Notes: a model not told the origin generated them from the letters alone. Shown: positions 18,327 through 27,627, counted from the first letter of the stretch. The stretch: DNA of 64,000 nt from Bacillota bacterium (GCA_017889585.1 JAGFZX010000004.1:44239-108238); one strand, 5' to 3'. Numbers and translations are program-made.

Positions 18327-18473
18327 TTACACTACCATAAACAATCGCAATATAAATGGAATCAGTGTCATAGCTGCCATACATTGTATCTTAATGTCTT
18401 TTTGTGTGAACATTTCCCACATTACAGCAACTAATACTAATAGCACAATCAGCTGATAAACCACTTTCATCAT
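18327..18473 (-). CDS. 48-residue membrane peptide in the gamma-glutamyl operon
   Basis: Short frame ATG 18473 to TAA 18327, with AGGGGG 8 bases upstream. It reads MMKVVYQLIVLLVLVAVMWE, then a charged MFTQKDIKIQ, then a second hydrophobic run ending FILRLFMVV. It fills the 172-bp gap between the permease and deacylase genes almost exactly, leaving 12 and 13 bp at its ends. Two membrane segments are predicted. It may be a small subunit of the DctM-like permease, although real DctQ subunits are about three times longer. Family not recognised. Confidence 0.72.
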   Translation of the reverse strand: MMKVVYQLIVLLVLVAVMWEMFTQKDIKIQCMAAMTLIPFILRLFMVV

Positions 18474-18485
18474 ATCAATTACCCC

Positions 18486-19757
18486 CTAAAATATAATTTT
18501 GGCAATGGGTTCCGCAAAAACAAGCATTAGCACACCAACTACAAGGGCAAATAGGATAGGAACAAAACAAGGGCGAATCAGCTTGCCATAATTCGGTTCA
18601 CCAATAACTTGTGCCGCAATGGTAGGTGTCAATGCTACCGGTGGCATAAAACTACCCATAGCCGCAATCAGAGATAATGCTGAGATTGTAATAATTTGGT
18701 TTGAGCCAAGTAGAGCCAAGGCAAATGGCACACCAAGTACGCTCGCCGAACCAAATACTGAAATCCCACCAAAAGCTGGCATACTAACCACAATGCCAAC
18801 AAGCATTAAATACGCTGGTATACTGAGCATGTTTACAACAATAAAACCACGTAATCCAATCAATGTCATAATTTCGATTAACATTCCAACACCAATCAAC
18901 AAGCTAACAACAGGTAGGATCTCACTCACACCCTGCTTAACAGCCTGAGGCACGTTAAGCTTACGACCAGTGAAAACAGCAATAATAATAGCTACTAAAA
19001 AGGTCGGTGGCATACCTGGATCAGGGATACTTTGAGGGAAAACTTTAGGGAAAATCATTAGAATCAACATGACAATGAGTGGTGAATAAAGGAGTAAACT
19101 GCTTTCGGTTTTTTCTTGCCTCAGCTTTGCTACAAGGCCTTTCAAATCTGCTTTTTTTGCATATGAATAACCTAAGTACAACGTGGTAATAATGGCTAGT
19201 GGAACTGTTACCAAAAATAACACCGTGTTAAATCCCAAATAAGGAACATCCATACCAGCTCCAATAATCATCACAATAATATTAACAGGTGGAGCAATCA
19301 TGCCATAAACTGAAGCCATAGTGATAACGGCTCCTACAATATGCCTTGGCATGTTTAGCTGCAATAATACTGGCGCCAATAAAACCCCCGTACTCAGTAC
19401 CGACGCTGCACAAGAACCTGTAATTGCACCTGGGAACATAATCAACAGGGTAATAACAATCAAAAATGTTATCGGTGAATCGCCGAATTTTAAAATCAAA
19501 TCTCTAGTTAAAGCATTCAATAAACCATTTTTTTCGATAACCTTCATAAATATCATAGCAGTGATTAATACCAAAGACACATCCAAATAGCCAAACATAC
19601 CATTTATGAGGTTTTCTAATATTGTTAAATTAAAATGACCTGCTGTCAAAGCAAGAACAATACTTGTAATCGCTAGAGAAAAACCTACAGGCATTTTTAG
19701 CCACATTGCCAATCCCGCAAAAGTTGCAAGCATTAAAATTAATAGAAATATTTCCAC
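18486..19757 (-). CDS. TRAP-type large permease (DctM-like)
   Basis: 423 residues, about 11-12 membrane segments, with the DctM/DcuC-like hairpin repeats GAITGSCAASVLSTGVLLAPVL and SFMPPVALTPTIAAQVIG. GTG start with GGGGAGG 10 bases upstream. Normal TRAP systems also have a DctP binding protein and a ~160-residue DctQ. Neither is here; the neighbours are a 48-residue membrane peptide and a DUF6305 lipoprotein. The cargo is perhaps glutamate or a gamma-glutamyl compound, judged only from context. Confidence 0.82.
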   Translation of the reverse strand: MEIFLLILMLATFAGLAMWLKMPVGFSLAITSIVLALTAGHFNLTILENLINGMFGYLDVSLVLITAMIFMKVIEKNGLLNALTRDLILKFGDSPITFLIVITLLIMFPGAITGSCAASVLSTGVLLAPVLLQLNMPRHIVGAVITMASVYGMIAPPVNIIVMIIGAGMDVPYLGFNTVLFLVTVPLAIITTLYLGYSYAKKADLKGLVAKLRQEKTESSLLLYSPLIVMLILMIFPKVFPQSIPDPGMPPTFLVAIIIAVFTGRKLNVPQAVKQGVSEILPVVSLLIGVGMLIEIMTLIGLRGFIVVNMLSIPAYLMLVGIVVSMPAFGGISVFGSASVLGVPFALALLGSNQIITISALSLIAAMGSFMPPVALTPTIAAQVIGEPNYGKLIRPCFVPILFALVVGVLMLVFAEPIAKIIF

Positions 19758-19814
19758 AGATATTTTTCCTCCCCATCAGTTTTACAATTTTGACATAATC
19801 CTTTAGCACTAAAC

Positions 19815-19857
19815 AGATAAGGCGGACAGCACCAAACATTGCCAAACCGCCTTATCT
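19815..19857. terminator. Hairpin between DUF6305 and permease genes
   Basis: Perfect 11-bp stem AGATAAGGCGG / CCGCCTTATCT with a 21-base loop. It lacks a good U-tract and so probably tunes operon expression rather than ending it. Confidence 0.5.
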
Positions 19858-19880
19858 CTTATAAATTCATGCATTAAGAA

Positions 19881-20507
19881 TTATTTAAAAGCTGCCTTTA
19901 AATATTTACCCACATCCCCAATATTGGCAGGGTAATCAACAGGCATCTTACTTGCGACAATATTAGTGAAAGCCTTATCCTTATCACCATCAGCTACCAA
20001 AATTGTATAATTAGCATCAGCCATTAACGGAATAAAGCGATCTGTCAAATCACCACGGCGAGAAGCTCCTCCTACATGCATGGCAATAATTTTAATATTT
20101 TTTTCTTTGGCTTTAGCAATTAACGCTTTAGCACGTTCCTCTTCCTGTGCTGAATTGACGCCAGCAGCCCCCATCCCTTTTGAACTACCGCCAATGACCA
20201 ACACCAATGTCTTGGCATTGTCTAATGCATCAGGTTTAGCAGCAACTTCATACATATATTTTAAAGCACTACGCTCGGCAAGAGCCTTAACCATTTGCGC
20301 ATCAGCGCTTTGTCCAATCGAAGTAATGAGCATTGGCTGTTCAAATTCAGCAGTTTTTAATCCACTTGCCGCTACCGCTGATGCTTGTTGCTCTTGTTTT
20401 GCTGGTGCTGCTTGTTTCGTATCACTGCTTCCACAGCCACCTAACGCCACTCCAGCAAAAAGACAAGCTGCTACTAAGGAACCTATACGCATATTTGTTT
20501 TTTTCAT
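19881..20507 (-). CDS. DUF6305-type lipoprotein
   Basis: 208 residues with a lipoprotein signal peptide: MKKTNMRIG, a hydrophobic run, then the lipobox GVALGGCGSS. An Ala/Gln-rich linker follows. The body has a Rossmann-like pattern (LVLVIGGSSKGMG near the middle, IKIIAMHVGGASRRGD after it) and ends YTILVADGDKDKAF. The function of this family is unknown. Its place directly before the permease suggests a periplasmic binding or delivery partner (inference). AGGAGA precedes the ATG. Confidence 0.78.
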   Translation of the reverse strand: MKKTNMRIGSLVAACLFAGVALGGCGSSDTKQAAPAKQEQQASAVAASGLKTAEFEQPMLITSIGQSADAQMVKALAERSALKYMYEVAAKPDALDNAKTLVLVIGGSSKGMGAAGVNSAQEEERAKALIAKAKEKNIKIIAMHVGGASRRGDLTDRFIPLMADANYTILVADGDKDKAFTNIVASKMPVDYPANIGDVGKYLKAAFK

Positions 20508-20650
20508 TTCTAAATCTCCTATATTTTTATTTTTGATTTATAACTATTGTAATATTTCTTTAATTAAGAACTAAATCCCTATTTTTTATCATTTTTATCT
20601 TTAATTTAGATGTCATCAATATTTTTATGTACTTTACCCTCAAAAGACTA

Positions 20651-20686
20651 GAGTAGAACTGTTGACATAAGCCAACAGTTCTACTC
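20651..20686 (-). terminator. Hairpin after ggt
   Basis: Perfect 14-bp stem GAGTAGAACTGTTG / CAACAGTTCTACTC, 8-base loop, about 50 bp past the ggt stop codon. It is followed on the minus strand by TAGTCTTTTGAGG, a weak U-tract. It may give partial termination before the DUF6305 gene. Confidence 0.6.
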
Positions 20687-20736
20687 ATAATATGTTACAT
20701 TCTAATTACCAAAATGATTAGAACTCTATCCTATAC

Positions 20737-22467
20737 TTAATAACCAACAGCTAAACCATCTCTTCTTGGATCGGCACCACCATGCAACTTACCATCCGGG
20801 GCAAGCATTACCCCTTGCGCTCCACCAAAGAATAGATCCATATCTTTCTTAACATCAAATTTATGACCGCGAGCTTCCAAAGCTTTTACTACATCCTGGG
20901 GAATACGAGACTCAATGCTTGTCGCTGCAACATTGTTATTATGAAAACGCGGGTACAAAATCGCAGGCTGTAAATCCATCTTAAAATCAATAAGATCGAC
21001 AATCAGATTTGATATTGTTGTAATAATCCGAGTAGCTCCTGGCGTACCTAGTGTTGCAAAAGGAACTCCGTCTTTTAACACTACAGTCGGCGCCATACTA
21101 CTCAGCGGACGTTTACCTGGTTCTGGAGCATTGACTGATTTAGCATCAATCGTAAAGTCATCCATTTCATCATTTAGTATAATACCTGTTCCAGCAGGAG
21201 CTACGGCACTACCCATAAAGTGATTAATCGTCTGAGTTATGGTCACCATATTGCCTTCTTTATCAACAACTGAGAAGGAAGTAGTACTACCAGACTCATA
21301 TTTACCAGGCTCACCTGCTTTAATTTGGGTATTAGCTTGTTTCAAATCAATCAGTTTGCGTCGCTCTTCCGCATATTTTTTATCCATCAAACCGATCAGT
21401 GGAATTTTAGAAAATTCTGGATCGGCCATATATTTAGCTCTGTCCGCAAAAGCCAATTTTTGAGCTTCTGTAATAACATGCATCGCATCCGCTGAACCTG
21501 CTCCCATTTTAGCGATATCATATCCTTCAATAATATTCAGTATTTCAAGTAAAGCAACACCGCCTGATGAAGGAGGTGGCACAGTCATTACAGTATAACC
21601 GCGATAATTCCCCTGCACTGGTTCTCTCATAATGGCTTTATAATTTTGCAGGTCTTCTTTCGTAATCCATCCTTTACCTTTTTCAGCATATTCCTTAACA
21701 ATTAAATCAGCAATTTCACCTTTGTAAAAGACATCAGCACCCCCTTGTGCAATCTTTTTCAAACTTTCGGTAAGTTCAGTGTTCTTTATGACATCACCTG
21801 GATTAGCAGGCAATCCATCTTTATAGAAAATTTGCTTAAGCCATGGATAAGATGGCGAGTCTTTCGAAATACGCCCTAGTTCATCGGCTAAGATCCCACT
21901 AAAATTTTGACTCACAGTAAGTCCAGCTTCTGATTGTTTAATTGCTGGTTCCATCAATTCGTTCCATTTCATACTACCAAATTTTTGATGTAGCATTTCC
22001 ATACCACGTAACTGTCCTGGCACTGCTACTGATTGATAACCAGTCACCAATCCCATGGCATCATCTACCGGTTTACCTTTTTCATCCAATTTGTATGATG
22101 AGAGCTTTGCTGCCAGTGGTGCTGTTTCTCGATAATCTACCACATAGCTTTTTTTCTCTTTGGCAATATAGACGGTAGCAAAACCGCCACCACCCAGACC
22201 TGAGGCATTGGGCTCAACAACCCCTAAAGCAAATGAGGTTGCTATGGCTGCATCAATCGCATTACCACCCTTTTGCAGAACCTCTAGTCCAGCCTTGGCT
22301 GCTAAAGGATGGGCTGCTGCAACTACACCCTGTGATGCGACGACATCACGTTTTTGTTCTTGTGGTTGTTGCGGTGCTGCAGCCTTTTCCTGAGTGCCAC
22401 AGCCAGCAACAATCGTCAATGAAAAAATTAGAAGCATACATAAAATCAGAATACTCTTGTTTTTCAA
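20737..22467 (-). CDS. ggt: Gamma-glutamyltransferase, lipoprotein
   Basis: Cleaves gamma-glutamyl bonds (glutathione, gamma-glutamyl peptides, poly-gamma-glutamate ends) outside the cytoplasm. TTG start with AAGGAGGAG upstream; the signal peptide ends in the lipobox LTIVAGCG. The 576-residue precursor self-cleaves at the Thr of GSTTSFSVVD, near residue 395. Other hallmarks are NPAGSGLGGGG-like (NASGLGGGGFATVY) near residue 95 and PLSSMAPT in the small chain. It is the first gene of the operon. Together with pgsBC it suggests both making and breaking of gamma-glutamyl chains. Confidence 0.95.
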   Translation of the reverse strand: MKNKSILILCMLLIFSLTIVAGCGTQEKAAAPQQPQEQKRDVVASQGVVAAAHPLAAKAGLEVLQKGGNAIDAAIATSFALGVVEPNASGLGGGGFATVYIAKEKKSYVVDYRETAPLAAKLSSYKLDEKGKPVDDAMGLVTGYQSVAVPGQLRGMEMLHQKFGSMKWNELMEPAIKQSEAGLTVSQNFSGILADELGRISKDSPSYPWLKQIFYKDGLPANPGDVIKNTELTESLKKIAQGGADVFYKGEIADLIVKEYAEKGKGWITKEDLQNYKAIMREPVQGNYRGYTVMTVPPPSSGGVALLEILNIIEGYDIAKMGAGSADAMHVITEAQKLAFADRAKYMADPEFSKIPLIGLMDKKYAEERRKLIDLKQANTQIKAGEPGKYESGSTTSFSVVDKEGNMVTITQTINHFMGSAVAPAGTGIILNDEMDDFTIDAKSVNAPEPGKRPLSSMAPTVVLKDGVPFATLGTPGATRIITTISNLIVDLIDFKMDLQPAILYPRFHNNNVAATSIESRIPQDVVKALEARGHKFDVKKDMDLFFGGAQGVMLAPDGKLHGGADPRRDGLAVGY

Positions 22468-22640
22468 ATTTTTCTCCTCCTTAAAATATATAATTAAAAT
22501 AACCTAATATGTACTGCTATTCTAGCATTTTTAACATACTCCTATTTTTTATCATATTTATCTTTACTATCTGCCTATAATAATTATAAAGATTAGGACT
22601 TTCAGCAATGGGCTGAAGATCTTAATATATAAATCTTGTA

Positions 22641-22681
22641 AAAAAGCCAGTCAGTAGAGAAACTTCTACCGACTAGCTTTT
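22641..22681 (-). terminator. Terminator of the ABC transporter gene
   Basis: AAAAAGCCAGTC.GTAGA / TCTAC.GACTAGCTTTTT stem immediately after the stop at 22688, with T-run on the minus strand. Confidence 0.85.
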
Positions 22682-22687
22682 CTAAGC

Positions 22688-24415
22688 TTATATTTTAGCT
22701 AAATTCCAGTTGCCCCTACCGTCCAGTTCCAGTCTATTCTGGTGATACGCCAGGAGCGTGCGGCGATGCCCTACACTGATAATAGCTGTTCGGGATAATT
22801 GTTCGGTGATAATTTTATAAATGCTTTGCTCAGTCTGCTCATCTAAGGCAGAAGTGGCTTCATCAAGGAATAACCAATTAGGTTTTTGCAGTAAAACCCG
22901 AACAAAAGCCACCCGCTGTTGTTCTCCAAGTGACAAGGCCTGCCCCCAATCAGCCACCATATGTAGCTTATCAATCAAATGCTCTAATCTACATTCTACT
23001 AAGATAGACTCCAATTTCGCCTCGGTCACCGGCCTTGAAAGTCCGGGATAACTCAAAATATCCCGCAAAGAATTAAGAGGTATATAAGACTTCTGTGGTA
23101 CAAACATTATTTTTTGTCCTTCTGGCACTATTATTTGTCCAGAAGCATAGGGCCATATACCAGCAAAGGTCCGTAGTAATGTACTTTTGCCGCAACCTGA
23201 TGGTCCCATTATAAGCAAGCGATCAGACCCATGCAGTTCCATGTAAAAGTTTTCCAAAATACTACTGCCATCAGGTAAAAAAACATTCAGTTTTTTTACT
23301 GAATACTCCTTGCAAATCTTTCGGCAAACATCAAGATGATAAACTGCAGTTGGCTGGATACGAACCATTTCCATACTGACTAAAAAATTATTAAGCCTGT
23401 TAACGACTGCCCGCCACTGGGCTAAACGAGTAAAACTATCAACAACAAAGGAAAATCCTGTTTGTACATGGTTATAAGCATCAACAATCTGAAACATTTC
23501 CCCTAAATGAATGTGATTGCTAAAATACCGAGGTGCTGCAACTAAGGTTGCAAAGATAGCCGATATCTGAGAATAACCAGATGTCAACCACATTAATCTT
23601 TTGCGTACAATGATTATTTTTAAATAATTCCCAATAATTTTCCCAAAACTATCATGACAATTCCACTTTTCTTGATTTTCGCCAGCATACAGCGCAATAC
23701 TTTCCGCATTTTCTCTTAGCCGCATCAAGCTAAAGCGAAAATCAGCCTCATAACGCTGTTGATCAAAATCCATTCTGACTAAGGGACGCCCCGTTTTTAC
23801 CGTCCAATAGGTACCAACAGCGGCATATACAATCGCTGCCCACACTAAATAACCATATATAGGGAATTCATATCCAATAATAGAAAAATAAAGCACCCCC
23901 GATAAATTCCACAAAATAGCTATGAACGACAGAACTGTCACAACATCCTGCAAAAGATCTATGGAAAGCCTGAGGGTAAGCCAAACAAACAATTCAACAT
24001 CTTCACTAATCCGCTGATCAGGATTATCTGTATCATGGCCCACAGAAAGCTGCAACAGGTAATATTTCTTATGATCTAGCCAGTCAGACAAATATTGTTC
24101 TGTCATCCAACGCCGCCAACGTATATGGAGCATCATTCGCGCATAAATCTGATAACCCCGAACTAAAACCAAACAAGCTGTAAGCAAGCTATATTCCGCA
24201 ATAGCCCGAATAAACCCGCTGTAATTATATTTTTGTATAACCTCGTAAAAATTAACCTGCCAGATATTGAGCAATACTAAGATATATACAATTCCTAGAT
24301 TCAGAGTAATCACTGTAAGTAATAATCCCCAAGCAGACCACTTTTCCCCTGAGAACCAATAAGCCCTAGCAATTTTCCAACTATTTAATAGTAAAGCGGT
24401 TTTTCTGCTCCCCAT
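22688..24415 (-). CDS. SbmA/YddA-type ABC transporter (permease-ATPase fusion), copy 1
   Basis: 575 residues: an N-terminal membrane domain of the ABC_membrane_2 type (about six segments, with DNPDQRISEDVE typical of the SbmA/BacA/YddA and ABCD group) and a C-terminal ATPase. Walker A is MGPSGCGKSTLLR, signature LSLGEQQR, Walker B WLFLDEATSALDE. Strong ribosome site AAGGAGGTGATG. The substrate is unknown; relatives move peptides, cobalamin or siderophores. A second homologue with the same layout is at 30181-31899 in the TonB block. This copy is clearly more AT-rich than that one. Confidence 0.9.
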   Translation of the reverse strand: MGSRKTALLLNSWKIARAYWFSGEKWSAWGLLLTVITLNLGIVYILVLLNIWQVNFYEVIQKYNYSGFIRAIAEYSLLTACLVLVRGYQIYARMMLHIRWRRWMTEQYLSDWLDHKKYYLLQLSVGHDTDNPDQRISEDVELFVWLTLRLSIDLLQDVVTVLSFIAILWNLSGVLYFSIIGYEFPIYGYLVWAAIVYAAVGTYWTVKTGRPLVRMDFDQQRYEADFRFSLMRLRENAESIALYAGENQEKWNCHDSFGKIIGNYLKIIIVRKRLMWLTSGYSQISAIFATLVAAPRYFSNHIHLGEMFQIVDAYNHVQTGFSFVVDSFTRLAQWRAVVNRLNNFLVSMEMVRIQPTAVYHLDVCRKICKEYSVKKLNVFLPDGSSILENFYMELHGSDRLLIMGPSGCGKSTLLRTFAGIWPYASGQIIVPEGQKIMFVPQKSYIPLNSLRDILSYPGLSRPVTEAKLESILVECRLEHLIDKLHMVADWGQALSLGEQQRVAFVRVLLQKPNWLFLDEATSALDEQTEQSIYKIITEQLSRTAIISVGHRRTLLAYHQNRLELDGRGNWNLAKI

Positions 24416-24513
24416 CGTGTTGCATCACCTCCTTACTTTATATTCAATAACCGGCAACGGCATAACACTCAAACTACCTTATTTTTAACCGCAAAAACAT
24501 AGGTAGAAAAGAA

Positions 24514-24550
24514 AAAGGGCTGTCTCAATCGTTTATTGAGATAGCCCTTT
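24514..24550 (-). terminator. Terminator of the cysteine desulfidase gene
   Basis: AAAGGGCTGTCTCAAT / ATTGAGATAGCCCTTT stem, followed on the minus strand by TTTTTC, 15 bp past the stop. Confidence 0.9.
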
Positions 24551-24564
24551 ACGTTTCACTCTGA

Positions 24565-25848
24565 TCATTCTTTCTTATTAAGCATAATTTCAAGAATGAT
24601 TTTATCGGCTTCAATTGACCCCTCATTGCCGATTCGGCAGAGATTATCAATGGAATAGGATGCATTTTTTTCAATGATACCTTCTGTTTCCTGAATTCCA
24701 AAACCCATAATTGCCATCAGAGCCGATTGAACAGCCGCATTGGTGCAGGTAGAAACCTTCATGGCACAACCAGCCTTAGCACCATCGCAAAGCATGCCCG
24801 TCACATTTCCCAACATGTTTTGAATGGCTTTTTTTATTTCTGCTTTACCTCCGTCCATTAGATAGGTAATGCCACAGCTAGCACCCGTTCCCGATACAGT
24901 CGCACCACACAGAGCTGATAGACGACCAAACTTCCCTTTAATGTAAATCGTAATTAAATGACTCAGTGTTACGGCACGAATCAGTTTTTCGTGAGAAACC
25001 TGCAATCTTTGCCCCACGGCAACCACTGGTATGGTAGCTGAAATTCCTTGATTGCCGCTCCCCGAATTGCTCATGACCGGCATAGAAGAACCAGCCATTC
25101 GCGCGTCAGAAGCAGCTGCGGTCAATGCCATGGCATGGGTGGCCAAATCATCACCAAAGATCCCCTTACTTACATAAGCCTTTATTGTTTTTCCCACTTG
25201 CAATCCGTAAGAATTTTGCAAACCATCATCAGAAATTCGCTGATTTAGTTCAATACTTTGTCTAACAATACCTAACTCTTCAATATCCACCGTTTGAACG
25301 AATTCCCAAATCGTATCTATATCTAAGAACGTTCTAGCATTTTCCTCAGCAGAATATTCTAGGACCCCACTTTCTCCTGTTCTCACAATCTGCCCATCTG
25401 TTTCAACAAGGGCAACACGGGTGTGTTCATCAGCAACAATCACCTTGGCGTTGGATTCTGGCGTTTGAATACAGACTTCAATATATAGTTTCTTGTTTGT
25501 ATCAGCTACCTGAACAGCAACACTCCCCTGCGCAATCATAGCTTCCGCCTTGGCAATATCCTCCGCCGTCAGACCTGCTAATACTTCAAGGTTTTTATCC
25601 GCATCACCAGCCACAATGCCCAGTGCAACCGCCATAGCAACACCACAGCTTTGGGTACCAGGTATAGCAACAGCCATAGCATTTTTTAATACATTACCAC
25701 TAGCATACACTTTTACTGAGGTAATATTAGTTCCCCGTAAATTTTTCTTCGCGAGAGCCCCAGCATATGCAACTGCAATCGGCTCAGTACACCCCAATGC
25801 AACTACGAGTTCCTCTGATAATACATCCAAAAATTGTTTCTTATCCAT
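24565..25848 (-). CDS. L-cysteine desulfidase (CdsB/CyuA, UPF0597 family)
   Basis: Oxygen-sensitive 4Fe-4S enzyme that degrades L-cysteine to pyruvate, ammonia and sulfide. 427 residues; ATG with AAAGGAG upstream. The N-terminal catalytic-Cys element ALGCTEPIAVAYAGALA is at residues ~17-33. SGSGNQGISATIP and the cluster-binding cysteines (ALCGATVSGTGASCG, MLCDGAKAGCAMK) are in the C-terminal half. Monocistronic, with its own terminator. It fits an anaerobic amino-acid fermenter. Confidence 0.93.
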   Translation of the reverse strand: MDKKQFLDVLSEELVVALGCTEPIAVAYAGALAKKNLRGTNITSVKVYASGNVLKNAMAVAIPGTQSCGVAMAVALGIVAGDADKNLEVLAGLTAEDIAKAEAMIAQGSVAVQVADTNKKLYIEVCIQTPESNAKVIVADEHTRVALVETDGQIVRTGESGVLEYSAEENARTFLDIDTIWEFVQTVDIEELGIVRQSIELNQRISDDGLQNSYGLQVGKTIKAYVSKGIFGDDLATHAMALTAAASDARMAGSSMPVMSNSGSGNQGISATIPVVAVGQRLQVSHEKLIRAVTLSHLITIYIKGKFGRLSALCGATVSGTGASCGITYLMDGGKAEIKKAIQNMLGNVTGMLCDGAKAGCAMKVSTCTNAAVQSALMAIMGFGIQETEGIIEKNASYSIDNLCRIGNEGSIEADKIILEIMLNKKE

Positions 25849-25869
25849 CTACACTGTCTCCTTTCCACT

Positions 25870-26015
25870 CTATCTGTTACTTATTCTAGCTTCCTCTGCT
25901 GCGCTGATGATTTTTTTGAAAAGGAGCAACATTTCAGAAGATCGATCAGCCATCATTCCTGGATGCCATTGAACTGCCAAAATAAATTCTCCACCCATTT
26001 TCTCAATTCCTTCAA
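25870..26015 (-). pseudogene. C-terminal remnant of a peptidase C26 (gamma-glutamyl hydrolase-like) gene
   Basis: A minus-strand frame reads GGEFILAVQWHPGMMADRSS and continues about 25 residues to a stop at 25870. The QWHP element is the catalytic-His end of class-I glutamine amidotransferase-like peptidases such as PuuD. The rest of the gene is missing; upstream it runs into the 5' end of a different gene. Confidence 0.7.
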
Positions 26016-26108
26016 TTCTTCACAATAATCAATCAGACTGTTAGCACCATGCCGATCTACACTCTTGATTGCGATTAGCTCCTTAAGTAATTCAATACAA
26101 CTGCTCAT
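25953..26108 (-). pseudogene. N-terminal remnant of an M20-type peptidase gene
   Basis: ATG at 26108 begins MSSCIELLKELIAIKSVD, then NSLIDYCEE, as at the start of M20 metallopeptidases. After about 35 residues the frame enters the C26 remnant out of frame and stops at 25953. A deletion has joined the front of one gene to the back of another. A small fused peptide could still be made. Confidence 0.55.
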
Positions 26109-26277
26109 TTACAAATACCTCCGCAAGATAATAATAACTCCGCTCTATTATCCTTGCATTTTTAACTGAGATAATTGTTCAATAAAATTAAATAGTTAAA
26201 CTAGATAATGTCTAATTCGTACGCAACTCTACTTTACTATAATTTTCATCGTCGTATTATAATTATTCAACAAAAAG

Positions 26278-26299
26278 ACAGGTGTTACGAAATACCTGT
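26278..26299 (-). terminator. Terminator of the 113-residue gene
   Basis: ACAGGT / ACCTGT stem followed on the minus strand by CTTTTTG, 45 bp after the stop at 26344. Confidence 0.65.
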
Positions 26300-26343
26300 A
26301 CACATTATAACACTAGATATTGATACATCCTAATTGTCGATCA

Positions 26344-26685
26344 CTAATTTCCAGGATTAATCGGTGTTACAGTTCCCATCTTTTTTTCAACTTCCCGACT
26401 TGGCGCTTGCCGCGATTGTAATCTTGTACACTCTTTATCCTTAAGTCCCAGTTCACTTTTTAGGTCTCTGATCTCTTTTTTTAGTAATTCTTCATGTATG
26501 TCTCGAATTCTCATTTTCTCAAGGTCTTGTTTCAACTCTTTCATATAGGCTTTTAGTAACTCTATGCATTTATATGGATCTTCATTGTCATATGCTTGGA
26601 TACGGCGTTCGATATAGCTTTTCAGAATGGGTAAATTATAAATTATTTGCAGTGAAATATTTGCATATTGTGAAGTCCTTAACAA
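26344..26685 (-). CDS. Hypothetical coiled-coil protein
   Basis: Up to 113 residues; the longest frame uses TTG at 26685, with no convincing ribosome site, so the true start is uncertain. The middle is strongly charged and heptad-like (KAYMKELKQDLEKMRIRDIH, then LLKKEIRDLKSELG), predicting a coiled coil. The tail is Pro/Asn-rich. Family not recognised. A terminator follows. Confidence 0.5.
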   Translation of the reverse strand: MLRTSQYANISLQIIYNLPILKSYIERRIQAYDNEDPYKCIELLKAYMKELKQDLEKMRIRDIHEELLKKEIRDLKSELGLKDKECTRLQSRQAPSREVEKKMGTVTPINPGN

Positions 26686-26787
26686 GCTAAAAACCTATCT
26701 AAATTAAAAGGATTTGTCAATTATTTTGTCGAACTATCTGTTATCATTCATTAAAGTTACCTAGACAAATCGGAAGGAGCATCTACT

Positions 26788-27627
26788 TTGCCGCTATTTA
26801 AACAGAAATCTGTACTATGGATACTAACTATTTTTATTAGTTTATTAGTAGGTCTGAGCTATATGTCTACATCTTTACTTTCTGGCATACCTGTTCTAAA
26901 TTATCACCAAATTAATAATAAGGCGCATAACGCATTAACACTTAGCTCTCAAGAGTTTGATGCACAAATGGCCTATTTGCACGAGTCTGGTTATAACAGC
27001 ATATCACCTGATCAATTAGTTGATTATCTTCAATATGGCAAAACTCTTCCCCCTAATCCAATTCTCATCACCTTTGACGATGGCTACGAAGATAATTATC
27101 GTGTAGCTTATCCCATATTACAAAAATATAATTTTACTGCAACGATATTTCTGATTACCGATTTTATTAGCAACAGTAACCGGTACCTAACCTGGAGTCA
27201 AGTCAAAGAAATGCAAGAAAATGGCTTTAGTTTTGGATCTCATACGTTAAGCCATCTTTTTTTAACCAATGCTTCGGATAATGATATTCTCTTCCAACTT
27301 ACGAAATCACGAGAAGCCATGGAATGGCGCCTCAATCAAAAAATTGAATACTTGGCCTATCCAGGCGGAGCTTATGATCAACAAGTTATTAAACTGGCAA
27401 GGCAAGTTGGATATCGGGCAGCCTTTACCATCGATTTAGGACGTAACACAGCCAAATGCGGATTATTTACCTTGAATCGTATCCCTATTTTTGCAGGGAC
27501 ACATTCCTTTTTACGTTTTCAGTTGCGCCTAAAATTCACACAAATTATTATTGCTGTGCAAAGTTTCAAGGATAAACTGAATATACTAGGTGCAACCACA
27601 ATCGCAAACTGGATTAGCACTCCATAA
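26788..27627 (+). CDS. Polysaccharide deacetylase (NodB domain), membrane-anchored
   Basis: 279 residues; TTG start with GGAAGGAGC 9 bases upstream. An N-terminal anchor (ILTIFISLLVGLSYM) is followed by a NodB domain: ILITFDDGYEDNY holds the catalytic and metal Asp pair, SHTLSHLFL the His-x3-His metal ligands, and LAYPGGAYD the PG motif. It probably removes N-acetyl groups from a surface glycan or peptidoglycan outside the cytoplasm. The C-terminal ~40 residues are basic and hydrophobic. It is monocistronic on the plus strand. Confidence 0.92.
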   Translation: MPLFKQKSVLWILTIFISLLVGLSYMSTSLLSGIPVLNYHQINNKAHNALTLSSQEFDAQMAYLHESGYNSISPDQLVDYLQYGKTLPPNPILITFDDGYEDNYRVAYPILQKYNFTATIFLITDFISNSNRYLTWSQVKEMQENGFSFGSHTLSHLFLTNASDNDILFQLTKSREAMEWRLNQKIEYLAYPGGAYDQQVIKLARQVGYRAAFTIDLGRNTAKCGLFTLNRIPIFAGTHSFLRFQLRLKFTQIIIAVQSFKDKLNILGATTIANWISTP

